Source: Thalassia testudinum (lineage: Eukaryota > Streptophyta > Magnoliopsida > Alismatales > Hydrocharitaceae). From it: DNA of 64,000 bases. Below the pieces are notes generated by a model. That model searched no databases. It was not told the DNA's origin and saw nothing but the letters and a program-made list of their open reading frames with translations. Both the position numbers and the translations under genes were made by a program. The stretch spans positions 86,270,001 to 86,334,000 of the forward strand of contig JAZHRO010000063.1 in NCBI GenBank assembly GCA_037157565.1, read 5' to 3'. Below, one piece after another: positions 1 through 11,877 of this stretch; the stretch's first letter is position 1; every line of letters begins with the position of its first letter.

Positions 1-2
1 GG

Positions 3-1120
3 ATAATGGACAGCAGCTGTTCCAAGCACATGACCGACGAGAAAGACCTATTCCTGCGGTTCAACCATCAGGAAGGTGGTATGGTCACATTTAGGAATAA
101 CCACAAGGGCTGTATTATTGGTACTAGCTAAATTGGTAACTCTTCTACCTCTTTTGATAACATGCATTTAGTTAAAGGTTTAAAACATAATCTGTTACGT
201 ATAAGCCAAATATGTGATAAAGGGAATAAAATTACGTTTATGTCAAAAGGTTTTAAAATTCTTAATAAAGAAACAAAACAAATTATTTTTAAAGGAAATG
301 GACACAAAGACATTTACACTGTAAACTTCGACAAATGCAACAGTCTTGAATGTTTAGTCGTATCTGATGAAGAAGCAACACTTTGGCATAAACGACCAGG
401 TCATGTTCACATGGGCAACATTAGTAAACTTGTGAAACATGAACTTGTCAAGGGTCTGCCAAAGATCAACTTCAAGAAAAGCAAAGTTTGCGATTCTTGT
501 CAAGTTGGTATGCAAACCAAAAACCCGTTTAAGCCAAAAAGGATGGTTAGCACTTCTCAGCCCCTGGAGCTACTTCACTTAGACTTGTTCAAACCAACCA
601 AATCCAAAAGTTTAGGCAGGTGCAGATACTGTTTAGTCATAATTGATGACTTTTCTAGATTTACTTGGGTATCTTTTTTTAAAAATAAGGACTTAGCCAT
701 AGATGCCTTTAGCAAACTAGTTAGAAGATTACTGAATGAGAAATGATGTGAGGTAATTAGGATCTGAAGTGATCATGGTGGAGAATTTGAAAATGAATCT
801 TTTTCAAATTTTATGATCAATATGGAATCAAACATGAATTTGCCTTCCCTAGAGCTGCACCTCATAATGGTGTAGTCGAGAGGAAAAATAGAACTTTGCA
901 AGTGTGTGTCCACGTAATGCTATGCGAGTCAAAGCTGCCTCGATATTTTTGGGCTAAGGCTGTAAACACTACTTACTATATCCAGAATAGAACCTTGATC
1001 AGACCAATCCTAAGGAAGACACCTTTTGAACTCTATTATGGAAGAACACCTAGAATTTTCTACTTCAAGATTTTCGGATGTCGATGCTTTATACTTAACA
1101 CTAAAGATAATCTTGATATG
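3..1120 (+). pseudogene. pol: copy A pol, first part: protease tail, GAG-pre-integrase, integrase core (broken)
   Basis: This is the middle of a copia polyprotein. A protease-like I-M-D-S-S motif is at 3-17. From 162 the zinc-binding module shows WHKRPGH and CDSC (HHCC type). The integrase core follows, with its first Asp in LHLDLF, an IIDDFSRFTW stretch and the third acidic residue in GGEFEN near 766-793. Breaks are TAA at 129-131, TGA at 744-746, a TGA just before SDHGG, and a frameshift near 820, after which the frame is open from 896 (CESKLPRYFWAKAV). The reading frame is cut at 1120 by the inserted LTR and resumes at 3825. It cannot make a working integrase as it stands. Confidence 0.9.
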
Positions 1121-1864
1121 TGATGGGAACACCATCATGAACCATAACTAGCTCATTTGGACCCAATCAAGTCAGTAAATGCTCCTACATAATTGCCAGA
1201 GAGTCACAAGTCACTACATAATCATTCTGAGGGAAAAATAGGAAACTAGGGTTAAATTGTAATTTTACCAGCTTATCGTAAATTTAATACATCCACCAAT
1301 TTTCTTAGGGATTGGATGAAGGTCAAATGTCTTAAAAAGATAACAAGTGAGTTAGAATAATCAGAAAGGGGTTTGCACGTGTTCTGAGAATTAAATGATT
1401 TTTTTAAACCCTAAAAATAGATCCTCTTAATTAACTGAGGTTTTGATTAGGATAAAATTCACCTAAACCCCCTAAAATTCATAAAAAAATATTCTCTAGG
1501 GTTTGAACCTTCAATTTGACCATCAGAACTTGTTTTGACCGAGAATAGAGTTACATACAGACATTTGGCGTAATTTAGGTTTTTGCATAAATTACCCAGC
1601 CAAACATGGTAAAAATCAAAATCCAACTTCACCATTGGATTCCTTAGGTCCAAATTAGGTTTGTACCAAAATTTGGACCCAAGATGAGTTTGTCTTGACC
1701 TAGTTTGCAATTTGATCCTGTCTAATTACATTTCTACCCTTAACTTTCAAAATATTTTCAAATAGACCCCTAACTTTACTGTCGTTCTCACAAAAAGGTC
1801 CCTATTGCCATTAAAACATATTCCTACTTGCTCTGGCGACCTTAAATTGGAAAGAACTCCCTGA

Positions 1865-1983
1865 TTTCTTGACGAATCCCTTTCAAATTTGAAAGGGAAG
1901 TTCGTCAAGAAATTCCCATCCTTTTGAACCTTATCCTAAGCCCTAAAACTTACCTAATCTCTCATGCGAACGCATGGGAGATT
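1865..1983. repeat. Two successive hairpins in the U3 of the solo LTR
   Basis: Hairpin one is 1865-1912: arms TTTCTTGACGAA and TTCGTCAAGAAA enclose a perfect inner palindrome CCCTTTCAAATTTGAAAGGG (1878-1897). Hairpin two is 1956-1983: AATCTCTCATGCG, loop AA, CGCATGGGAGATT. Both lie 90-200 bp upstream of the TATA box. Element I has hairpins at the same two places (59900-59943 and 59989-60016). Confidence 0.8.
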
Positions 1984-2069
1984 TGGGTATCAAGGAATTC
2001 CCAAACTTCGACGAGCTTTCCAAGCTTGGGAAGCTTGCTTCCCTAAGCTCTAATCGCCCTCTGATGACC

Positions 2070-2076
2070 TATAAAA
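2070..2076 (+). promoter_or_regulatory. TATA box of the solo LTR
   Basis: CCTATAAAAG lies at the position matching CCTATAAAAC in the LTR of element I (60101), about 950 bp into the LTR. It is the likely core promoter of the LTR transcript; the start site itself is not visible. Confidence 0.6.
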
Positions 2077-3824
2077 GAAAGCCCAGGCCAGGCTGAACCC
2101 CTCAAGCTTGAATTCGACCAGAGTAACCCTCAAATTGTTCTCTCCTTCAGTCGAATTGCTCTTCAGGCTCCGACGACCCTCCTTGCCTCCCCTCGTTGTT
2201 TGACCATAATACTAGCGGCAGATTCTCCTTCCTTGCCTTCTTCTACGTTGAGCAGTACCCGTCGGCATCCCTATCTCTTCATCCTCGCCATCCACCCCTT
2301 ATTAGAGTAGCTTCATCTTCGACATCGGCCATACCTCAACCGGCGCCAACTCCGCTCCCTGTCGTCTGCTACCTCTCCTAAATGACTCCTCATCTTGCAC
2401 TCTTCATTTCCAGACACTCGCAACTTCATTTCAACCGTCGACTCGCCCTTCGCAACTTCATCTTCCAACTCGCCGACAGACCTCTGGCGAGCCTTAGTGG
2501 CTTCCACACTCACCCAACTACGCCGCTTCCATGCTCCTCACCATCGCCTCGACCCACCGACCAAAACCCCTCAAGTAATTGAGGGGATTGGCCTCTCTAT
2601 TGCCTCCCCTGACTCACGCACTCTCACACACATTCTGCAAGGTCGATAGACCTCCACACCCACTCACATGCGACGCCACCACCATAGTTACATTCCCTGA
2701 TGTCCGGCGAAGCTCTTGAGCACTTCTGATGTGCCGCGAGGCCATGTTTATGTTTTCAGGTATAGGTCCTTCAGCCACCAATAACGGAGCATCTTCGAGC
2801 ATGCTTCAGTAGCGCTCGTGAGGTTCCAGCACCAGGGACACGCCCCAGGTGAAGCGGAATCCACCCAGGAAGAGGATTTGGTGATCAATTGGGTGCTTTG
2901 ATTGTGTCCCAAACCTCAATTGGAAGGACCTTCCTCGGCTCTTGTTGAACGAAGGAGGGGGACTAAGATAGTCCCACCTCGTTGGCTGAAGAACGCCTAC
3001 AGTGGCATAAATTGAAAAAGTGATACGGCCTTATCGCCTCGACACACAGGGGGGTGAGGTCCCCCTTACGCTCCCCTCACATGCCTCGTCCGTGACACCT
3101 GACCCCACGAACTTGGTGCGCCCAGCCCGCCTAAGCCATTCACTCCTCGGCTGCGACCATGCCCGTAGCCTTGGTCCTGGGTTTGCGCTTACCGATTACT
3201 CGGTTACCCATTGAGAGGCCCTGGGAGGGTGGAGCCTAAGAGAGAGAGAAGGAGAGATCGCGTGGGGTAGGGGGAGGGTTTTGCTGCAGAGAGAATTGGC
3301 TGACACTTAACCAATTCAAGAAGTTTCCCCCTCTATGCGAAGTAACTGAACAGAGAAAGAAGAAGAAGGCTTGAGTAGCAGAGGAAGAAAGAAAGAGGAA
3401 GAAGAGACAAAGAAGAAGAAGAAGAGAAGGGCCCGCACAAGAAGAAGAGGAGCACAAGAAGAAATAGAGAAGAAGAAGAAGAAACAGAGAAGAAGGAGAA
3501 GAAAAACCTTAGCACTGTAGCACAGGGGTACTGAAGACATCTGATACTTTAATTGCATATATTTGAGACTTGATTTAAGTGTTATTTGTGAGGAGTAATT
3601 GGTGATTCAAATCACCATTTTACTCCATTCTTTTAGGCATATTGGTCCTGACATTGTTACAATCTTTACTCTTGACTTAAATTGTGATCTTGAGCTTTAA
3701 ATTCCATATTGCTCTCTGTGTTCGACCTCGGAACCTTTTCGAGTAATAAAATTTATTTGTTTGAGCGCTATTTTGGGTATACTACAACACGACAATCTTA
3801 AAACACCAATTTAGGAAGCGAGCA

Positions 3825-5714
3825 ATAAGTTCGATCCTAAAAGCTTGGAAGGGATTTTCTTAGGTTATTCAACCAAAAGTAAAGCCTATAGGGTCTTTAA
3901 TAAGAAGAACTCTATTGTTGAGGAAACCATGCATGTATCATTTGATGAAACATTAGTTCCACCTAAATCTTCTACGATTGATGATGATGAACTAGTACAT
4001 GATCCATCTAACATTCTAGAAGAGAATATTTCTAATGAACTACCCAAAGATATCTCTTTTGTGAAAGATCAACCTAAAGAACTGGTAATAGGAGAATTGT
4101 TAAAGGGAGTTAAAACCAGATCTTCCCTTAACACATTAGCCTTTACAGTCTTTGTTTCTCAATTAGAACCTAAAAATGTAAGGAAGATGAGCTAAATCAA
4201 TTTAAGAAAAATCAAGTGTGGGAACTTGTTTCAAAGCCTGAATCACAAAGCATTGTAGGAACCAAGTGAGTTCTTAGGAATTAAACTTGATGAATCAGGA
4301 AATGTAGTTAGAAATAAAGCTAGACTTGTGGCTCAAGAATACGATCAAGAAGTAGGAATAGATTTTGATGAAACATATGCGCTTTTTGCTCAACTAGAAT
4401 CTATTAGAATGTTGCTAGCTTTTGCAGCCCATATCCAATTCAAACTATTCCAAATGAATGTCAAAAGTGTCTTTCTAAATGATTTCATCAAGGAGGAAGT
4501 CTTTGTTAAACAACCTCCAGGTTTCGAAGATCCGAATCATCCAGAACACGTATACAAATTAAACAAAGTATTATATGGTCTAAAACAAACTCCACGAGCT
4601 TAGTATGATAGATTAAAGTCATATCTAATTGACAATGAATTTAAAATTGGTCAAATAGATCCAACCTTTTTTACCAAAAGAAATGAAAATGATCTCTTAA
4701 TAATTAAAATATATGTAGATGATACCATTTTCGGTGCTACTAATGATCTACTTTGCCAAGACTTTGCAAAGATAATGCAGGATTAATTTGAGATGAGCAT
4801 GGTGAGTGAACTCAAGTTTTCCTAGGTCATCAGATTGATCAGCTATCCTCTGGAATCTTCACATCTCAAACAAAATACATAGTAGAGATACTGAAGAAAT
4901 TCTCGATGGTTGAAGTCAAAGGTAAAGAAACACCAATGGCAGCTTCTTCTCAATTGAAAGCTGATGACACCGATAAATCAGCATATCAAAAACTATACAG
5001 AAGAATGATAGGATCTCTATACTATTTAACTGCAAGTAGACCTGACATTTTATTTTGTACTTGTTTGTGTGCTCGCTTTCAAGTAAACCCTAAAGAAACA
5101 CATCTACATGCTGTTAAAAGAATACCTAGATATCTAAACAATACACAAGACTTAAGACTTTTTTATCTGAAGTTAGACACATTGGAATTATATTCCTTTT
5201 GTGATGCTGACTATGCGGGTAGCTTCACAGATTGAAAGAGTACTAGCAAAACATGTTAATTTCTTGGAAATTCCCTAGTCTCTTGGTTCTCTAGAAAACA
5301 AAATACTGTATCACTATCCACAATAGAAGAATAATATGTAGCAGTAACTTTAGCTTGTTTAGAACTATTGTGGATGAAACAAACATTTCAAGACTTTGGC
5401 TTATCTTATAAGAATAACAAAAATTTGTGTGACATGGCAAGTGTATTAACCTATCCAAAAATCCAGTACAACTCTCTAGGACCAAACATATAGATGTTAG
5501 ACACCACTTTCTTAGAGATTATGTCTTGAAAGGGGATATTAATTTAGAATTTGTTAACACAGAAAATCAACTAGCTGATATATTCACAAAACCTTTACCA
5601 AAAGAAAGGTTTAGTCAAATTTGTCATTCACTAGGTTTACCTAGATTAAAAGAGCTTAATTGGCGTAATAATTGCATCTTTTACTATTTTGATCGATTAA
5701 ATATTCCTATTTGA
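3825..5714 (+). pseudogene. pol: copy A pol, second part: integrase tail, reverse transcriptase, RNase H (broken)
   Basis: This continues the frame interrupted at 1120. The integrase C-terminal tail runs to about 4195 (GIFLGYSTKSKAYRVF). Reverse transcriptase spans about 4196-4890, with EVGIDFDETYA, FKLFQMNVKSVFLN, EEVFVKQPPGFEDP and the catalytic YVDD near 4710. RNase H follows (SRPDILFCTCLCARF, CDADYAGSFTD near 5200, ENQLADIFTKPLPKERF near 5570). Stops include TGG-to-TGA in the TKWV block near 4267 and TGG-to-TAG at 4601-4603, plus frameshifts around 4790-4830 and 5235-5450. It is non-functional but clearly collinear with copy B (26880-28732). Confidence 0.9.
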
Positions 5715-5923
5715 TCGACCAAAACTTGATTTTTGCCTAGCGGGAAGTTTCTTCCACAACTTTGACTTTTAATTGATCAATCAAAATTTTTGATTGACCA
5801 ATCCATTTGGGCGGGACTTTTTCCCTCTAAACAGTCAAACTCTGATCAACCAATTAACTCTTTTGATCCATCACTTCTCATTTTGATAAACCAAAAACTA
5901 GTTTTGATCAGCTAAAACTGGCG
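5687..5923. repeat. Array of the TTGATCGACCAA-type near-palindrome between pol and ORF3 (copy A)
   Basis: Degenerate copies of a 12-bp unit close to the palindrome TTGATCGATCAA recur every 15-40 bp (for example TTTGATCGACCAAAA, AATTGATCAATCAAAA, TTTTGATCAGCTAAAA). The array begins inside the last codons of pol. More scattered copies lie near 6325 and at 6540-6610. Equivalent arrays are in copies B and C and in all the copia LTRs. Confidence 0.8.
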
Positions 5924-6047
5924 GATTCTCTTTTCGAATATTGCGATCTTTTTTCCTCGTTTCGCATTCACAATCAACTTTTACCAATTATAACCTATGT
6001 GATTAGTTGCCTTAAGTGCATTTACCTATTTTAGTAATCACGTTCTC

Positions 6048-6054
6048 TATAAAA
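6048..6054 (+). promoter_or_regulatory. Candidate internal TATA box upstream of ORF3 (copy A)
   Basis: TCTCTATAAAACACTTC lies about 125 bp after the repeat array and about 580 bp before the ORF3 ATG. The same TATAAAAC sits at the matching place in copy B (29159) and copy C (35493-35499, reverse). The array-then-TATA order repeats that of the LTR U3. Promoter activity is an inference. Confidence 0.45.
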
Positions 6055-6630
6055 CACTTCATTTTTTACCCCAAACACCTATCTTTTACCCTACAAACTC
6101 ATTTGGTTCCCACTCCACGAAAAGTCACCCGACCCCACTCCTCTCCTTTGGCCGTGTGATCGAACAACGACCGCCGCCTCCAACCACCTTGTGCACAAGC
6201 CTCCTATGTGCGTGGATCACCCGTGCTCCGATTCTCATGAGTGCATGCTTACTTGTCGCCTCCTCGCACCTCCATGTTCACGGTGACTTCAACATCCTTG
6301 CATGCTCTCCATCCGGCCTGCTTTTGATCGACCAACTTTGGTTCGATCTCGGTACATTCTAAACCTTGAATACATCCATTTCTTTGGATTTTTCTTGTGT
6401 TTACAATGTGCTTTGACTTACTCTTACATGATTGATCTTATTTGTGTATTTTTCTTGAGAAATTCATGTAGCATAAGTGAGTTATCATCTGGTCAAATGT
6501 TCTTTTTTTCTGATCTAAGGTCTTTTGGTGAACCAAACTCCTTTGTTGATAGACCAAAAGTTTGGTTCATCTTTGGTCGACCAGTCACCTTTGTTGATCA
6601 ACCAACCTTGATTGTTTTGCTCTTTACCAT

Positions 6631-8049
6631 ATGGCACCCAAACGTGCATGTGGCTCTTCTAGTCATCGTGATGACACTTTTGATCATTTTTCATTACCGA
6701 GGTTGCTTGCGACCGTTTTTCATTGTTTGTAAAATTCTCTCTGCATATCAGTAGACCTATTGACTTCATTATTTCGAGTCTGTTTTCCTTGGTATCCATG
6801 AAAAATTTGCATACCATTAGATTTTGTGACTATTTGAGTGGAACTTATATGCGGGTTCCTGGCATAGCCGCATTCCTGTTGTTGATCCCATGACCTGCCA
6901 CCTATTTTTCGCCAACATTGAGTTGACCTCAAACGACTATGGGATAGAAGTTCTGGTCAATGAGGATGTTTTGACCGAGATTCTTGGCTGTCCTTCTATT
7001 GGACCTACTTTTCTTGAGTTGCATCAGCAGACTCAGTATGATACCATCAGGGAGACCCTACTCACTCCCTCTCATTTTGACTTGGGCCGTCCTGCCAGGT
7101 CACCCTACTTTCGACGCTTGCCTCGTTTTCTGAATCATCTTTTTGTGGAATTTTATGTCCAAGTCAACATCTTTTGAGAACTGCCCTGGCATTATCCCAT
7201 CTTCGACGCTTTTATGAAGAACAAATGGTTCAATTGGAACCATTTGATTCTTTACCTCATGAATAAGCCACCAAGTAGCTCCTTCCAATTTGGGACACTT
7301 CTCTCTCATATCTTTGTCCTCTTTAGTGTGCCCATGGACATTAATCATAAACAGTTTATCACTCGTGTCTCTATCTTCGATAAACTCACTTATGCGAAGA
7401 TGGAGCAAGCACAGGGAGCCTGTGGTAAGGAAGCGGCATAGGAGCAACAGTAGTAACAGGAGCAGACAGTAGTACCTCCTCCGTTCCCACCTTATGAGCA
7501 CTTCACTGAGACATGTCCACCTCTAGTGCGAGCATCTCCATCTTTCTACGATCAGGACTGGAGTCTCTTGTACAGAGAGCTCTCAGGCAGGAACTTTGTC
7601 AGTATTCAGAATGTGACCAATTGTATATCTTTGATGATGCATCGGTAGCGGGAGACTGACATGGTTATGATGAGGCACGAGCATCAGGTATCAGACTACC
7701 TGAATGCTTAGAGTCAGTTCTTGGACAGACTTGGAGAGTCCGTTCATAGCATTCAGCAGCAGCTTCACTGACCTCCTCGACCTCGTCATTCGACTACCAT
7801 GCCTTCAGCACCTCCTCCTCCTCCTACATCATGAGCATCACCAGCAGCACCATTAGCATCAGCAAGACCAGGTGACCAACAGATTACTCCTCGCAGGATG
7901 TCAAGGCAGTCGACACCACGTTCTTTATCTCAGTGACGCCTTTGTCTTGGTCAGCCTACATCATTTGAGAAATCAAATTCATTGAACCTCGAGTTGGACA
8001 CTGATCTTCAGAGCATTATGGATGCCATCATGGCATCATTAGATGATTA
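6631..8049 (+). pseudogene. Third ORF of the SIRE-like element, copy A (broken)
   Basis: It starts ATGGCACCCAAACG and shares its beginning (SSSHRDDTFDHF) with copies B (29739) and C (34934). Recognisable stretches lie in several frames: IELTSN-like (here VDLKRL/ELTSNDYGIEVL), ILGCPSIGPTFLELHQQ, WFNWNHLILYL, a central YEHF/PPLVRASPSFY-like part, a run matching the methionine-rich MVMMRHEHQV, and a proline-rich tail. It ends with a conserved LDTDLQSIMDAIMASLDD-type motif and TAG near 8049. Many stops and frameshifts break it. It occupies the env-like position of SIRE elements, but I see no signal peptide or clear membrane anchor. The block with FYANLK, YGIEV and ILG resembles the domain named 'putative plant transposon protein'; that link is from memory of the family. 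Function unknown. Confidence 0.8.
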
Positions 8050-8135
8050 GATGTTATATTCGTTTCTATCTCTATCTTGACATGTATAACTTAATTTTTC
8101 ATGTATCTTTTCAAAACCAATCTTTTTAGGGTTAT

Positions 8136-8288
8136 TGATCGATCAAACTAATTAATTCATCGACCAAATCATCTTGATCGACTAGCCAAGTTAATTGACC
8201 AATCAATCAGCGATCGACCAAAAACCTTAATTGATCGACCAACTTGTCTTTTCATCGACCAATTAACCTTAATTGATCGATCAATTTA
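8136..8288. repeat. TTGATCGACCAA-type array in the copy A LTR
   Basis: About eight degenerate units (TTGATCGATCAA, CATCGACCAAA, CTTGATCGACTAGCC, TTGACCAATCAATCAGCGATCGACC and others) end about 25 bp before the TATA box. TTGATCGATCAA, the perfect palindrome, is itself present. Confidence 0.85.
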
Positions 8289-8314
8289 ATTTTCTATTTA
8301 GGCAAAGCTTTTAG

Positions 8315-8323
8315 TATAAATAG
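8315..8323 (+). promoter_or_regulatory. TATA box of the copy A LTR
   Basis: TAGTATAAATAGAGG is a strong plant TATA context, at the same place as TATATATAG in the B 5' LTR (21899) and TATAAATAG in the B 3' LTR (31915). Confidence 0.75.
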
Positions 8324-8867
8324 AGGTCGTACGTAGCCCATTCTTTTATAACTTTCAAACAAAAATACCATTCAAAGATAGAGCTTCTCATGCTTATTTC
8401 CAAAGTCTTTCACATCTCGTTCTTCAAGTTCTTCAAAAGCACAACACCTCGAATCTCTACAGAAAAATCGGTTTGATCCTTTATTGAGGTTCCATAGAAG
8501 TTATTCTTGTTATTTTATTTTGTTGTTTTGATTTACGGATTCCAAGATTGTTTGGAAGATTTGTGGTTGTTTTTGCTTCTGTTCAGGATAAAAAGGAAAG
8601 TGATTGTAAGAGGTTGTGCCACGCTCATTCAAGTGGTATGGTTTAGTGGATTGGCTAGCATTGCCTAGTCGAAAATATCCTAAGCTGCATGGCTTAGGTA
8701 GTGATTTTCACCTAGATTGGGGTTTCACTATAAATCAAGTGTACTCTGTGTATGAATCTTTGGTGCTTTATTTTTTAATCTGTGAATATAATTTAAAGTA
8801 ATACTATTTACCCCTCCCTTCTAGTATTTAGTTACGATCCACAGGATATCCTACCACTCACAAACCC

Positions 8868-11800
8868 TCTGTGGTTGACTCGCCACACCCTGAAGAGGTT
8901 GCTGATTTCATTCATTCCCAACCTCTTCCTCTAAATCGTCCTGATGAATCTTAATCAGCATCCTCCTTACACTCTATCCTAAACCCACCCTAACATGAGC
9001 TAAAACCATTGCCTAAGAATTTAAAATACAATTTCTTAGGACCTAAGAATATGCTCCCTGTGATTATTAGTGCTGATTTGACTAAGGAGCAAGAATTGAG
9101 ATTGATTAAGGTCCTTTAGAATAATAAAGAGGCAATTGGTTAGACCATCCACGACCTTAGGGGGATTGAGTTATCTTACTGTAATCATCATATTTTTGTG
9201 AAAGATGGATCCTGCCCTTCTCGCGAATTGCAAAGGAGACTAAACCCTAATATGCGAGAAGTGGTCAAGAAGGAAATAATCAAGTGGCTTGATGTAGGCA
9301 TTATTTACTCGATCTCAGATGGTCCTTAGGTTAGTCCTGGTCAGATTGTGCACAAAAAGGTGGGGATAACTATAATGACTAATGAGAAAGGGGAATCCTT
9401 CACCACCTGTTCAGCTTCCACTTGGAGAGTTTGTATCGATTATAGGGAGTTAAACACTGCCACCAAAAAGGACCATTTCCCTTTGCCATTCATTGATTAA
9501 ATCCTAGAAAGGTTAGCTGGGGAAAAGTACTTTTGCTTCCTGGATGGTTATTCGGGATATAACCTAGTCCTTATCCATCCCGAAGATCGGGAGAAGACAA
9601 CTTCCGCACATCCCTACGGAACCTTTGCATTCCGTAGAATGCCGTTTGAGCTCTGCAATGCACACGCGACTTTTCAAATGTGCATGCTGACCATTTTTTC
9701 TGACATGGTGGGAGATTGTCTTGAGGTGTTCATGGATGATTTCTCCATTTTTGAAGATTCCTTCAAGTCATGCGTAGCTAACTTGGAATTGATCCACAAG
9801 AGATGAATCAAGACATGGCTGGTTCGTAGTTGGGAAAAGAGCCACTTCATGATTCAAGAAGGCATTGTCTTGGGTATGTGGTCTCTAATCGGGGTATTGA
9901 GGTTGATAAGGCTAAGGTGGATGCCATCTCTAAACTTCCGCCACCCACATCTGTGAAACAAATTCGATCATTCCTTGGTCATGTGGGTTTCTATTGGAGA
10001 TTCATTAAGGACTTTTCGAAGGTTGCTTGACCCTTGAGTAACCTTCTGGCTAAAGATACGCCATTTGAATCGTGCCGTAAGGCATTTGATTTATTGAAAA
10101 TGCCAGTTATCTGCACCTCGGTGTTGCAACCATCGGTCTGTACAACCCCATTTGAGATTACGGCTGATGCATCTGATTATGAGGTCGGGGTAGTCTTGGG
10201 TCAGAAGATAGATAAGAAGGCCTCTGTTATCTACTAAGCTAGAAAAACTTTGGACAAGGCCAAGAGGAAATACACTGTTATTGAAAAAGAGTTGCTAGCT
10301 ATAGTCTTTGCTCTGGGAAAATTTAGGGCTTATCTTTTAGGTTCTCGTGTTATCTACACCGACCACTCGGCCTTGAAATATCTCTTGGCCAAAAAGGATG
10401 CCAAGCCTTGGCTTATTCGTTAGATTCTTTTACATCAAGAATTTGATCTTGAAATCGAAAACAAATTTGGGGCACAAAACGTAGTGGTGGATCACCTTTC
10501 GTGAATCCTGATTGATTCTCCTCATCCAAATATCCCTATCTCAGACACTTTTCTGGATAAGTCTATCCTTACAGTATCAAGTATCCAAACACCCTGGTTT
10601 ACGGATATCATTAATTATTTGGCCGTTGGTCAAATTCGCTAGAATTGGACCAAGTAACAACGAGATATTCTTATGTCTGAGGCCAAATATTATTTTGGAA
10701 TGATCTCAAGCTATACCACATCGGCGCGGACCAGATTGTTCGACAATGCATCTCGAAAAATGAGTTCCTTAGTATGCTTGAGTTCTGCCATGCATCTACG
10801 TGTGGTGGAATTTTTCTGGGAAAATAACAGTAGCAAAAATTTTGCAATTTCGATTCTATTGGCCATCGTTATTTAAGTATGACAAGGAATTCTCAAGGTC
10901 GTGTGCCCGATGCCAGGCACTCAGGAGCATGGCCAAGAGAGACATGATGCCCTAAACCCGATACTTCCCATTGAAATTTTCAATGTTTGGGGCATCGATT
11001 TCATGGGACCATTTCCTCCTTCATTTGGACACCAGTATATTCTGGTTATTGTGGATTACGTGTCCAAATGGATTGAGGCAACTCCCACCTGGACCAATGA
11101 CTACAAGGTGGTCGTCGATTTTGTGAAGAAAAAATCTTTAGTCGATTTGGGATTCCTCGGGCCTTTATTAGTGATGGTGGCATGCATTTGACTCATACCC
11201 AGTTCAAGAATCTACTAGCAAAATACGGGGTGAATCATCAGATTTCCACACCCTACCACCCCTAGATGAACGGACAGGTCGAGGTCTCCAATTAGGATAT
11301 CAAGAACATGCTGCAGAAAATGGTTAGGTCTGATAGGAAGGATTGGACCCAAAAGCTGGATGATGCTCTTTGGGCTTACCGTACGGTGTACAAAACGCCT
11401 ATTAGTGTGGCTCCATTCCATCTTGTGGTTGGTAAGGTGTGTCACTTACCCGTAGAATTAGAACATCGGGAATTTTGGGCCATCAAGAAATGCAATCTTG
11501 ACCTAGAGTTAGCTAGGAAGACCAGGAAACTCTAACTATTTGAGTTGGAGGAGCTTAGAAATGATGCCTACGAGAATGCCAAAATCTACAAGGTAAGGAC
11601 CAATGCTCTTCATGACCAGATGATTTCCCATAAGAGCTTTGAGCCAAACCAGAGGGTTTGGCCTTTTGATTCTCGACTTAAGCTCTTTCCCAGCAAGCTT
11701 AGGTCTAAGTGGAATGTCCCGTTCATTATTGATCAAATTTTTCCTAACGAGGTAGTTGAAATAACTGACCCAAAGATAGGTAATTCCTTTAAGGTAGATG

Positions 11801-11877
11801 GGAAACATCCTAAACCTTATGTTGACCATGTGCTCCCTGAACCCATCTTGGGCAAGGTTGCTCTCACCTTGATCTAA
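8868..11877 (+). pseudogene. pol: Element E pol: reverse transcriptase, RNase H, integrase (broken)
   Basis: The reading starts in the PR-RT linker (LPKNLKYNFLGPKNM near 9010). Reverse transcriptase shows RRLNPNMREVVKKEI, WRVCIDYRELNTATKKDHF, CFLDGYSGYN and the catalytic FMDDFS (9729-9746). RNase H follows, with acidic positions in ITADASDYEVG (near 10160), IEKELLAIVF (near 10280) and TDHSALKYL (near 10355). Integrase shows [11 protein letters not shown] (near 10990), a DGG site near 11172 with its partner Glu in GQVEVSN near 11283, and a tail with DPKIGNSFKVDGKHPKPY. Stops lie at about 9118, 9328, 9500, 10030, 10237 and 10423, many TGG- or CAG-to-TAG changes, and there is frameshifting around 9800 and 10510-10900. 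It is old and inactive. Confidence 0.9.

Larger units (their letters stand above)
1121..3824 (+). mobile_element. Solo LTR of an Athila-like gypsy element (same family as element I), inserted in copy A
   Basis: It starts TGATGGGAACACCATCA and ends GAAGCGAGCA. It is flanked by ATATG (1116-1120) and ATAAG (3825-3829), a 5-bp TSD with one change; copy B has ATAAG once at the uninterrupted site near 26888. Its 2704 bp matches the 2696-bp 5' LTR of element I (59164-61859), with the same landmarks in order: a start followed by an AGCTCATTTKGACCC block, two U3 hairpins, a TATA box, a short GGGGTGAGGTCCC block, a purine-rich GAAGAA tract and a tail with GTTCGACCTCGG and TATACTACAA. No primer-binding site or coding region is left, so it is a recombinational remnant. 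Confidence 0.93.
1..8862 (+). mobile_element. Ty1/copia element, copy A (SIRE/Maximus-like), 5' end outside window
   Basis: The window opens inside the protease region of a copia retrotransposon. In order it holds the protease tail, the integrase zinc-binding domain and core, an inserted solo LTR (1121-3824), the integrase tail, reverse transcriptase, RNase H, a repeat array, a third ORF and a shortened 3' LTR ending CACTCACA at 8862. The order IN-RT-RH places it in Ty1/copia, and an extra ORF after pol is the SIRE/Maximus layout. It is collinear with copy B (25770-32462). It lies inside gypsy element E, whose pol starts directly after 8862; AACCC at 8863-8867 is the expected right TSD but the left one is not visible. 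Confidence 0.93.
8094..8862 (+). repeat. 3' LTR of copia copy A, 5' part deleted
   Basis: The sequence matches the last roughly 770 bp of the copy B LTRs, from the GGATTTTTCATGTATC area to CACTCACA. The LTR start (TGTAAGCACC) and the polypurine tract seen in copy B at 31490-31513 are missing. The junction is at ATTTTTC (8094-8100), a short sequence present at both sides of the gap in copy B. It contains a repeat array, a TATA box and the GGTTGTGCCAC block shared by all copies. Confidence 0.9.

Noticed and set aside
8616..8801. Open frame in the copy A LTR
   Set aside because: It lies in the transcribed LTR block conserved in B and C, where it is not kept open in a shared frame.
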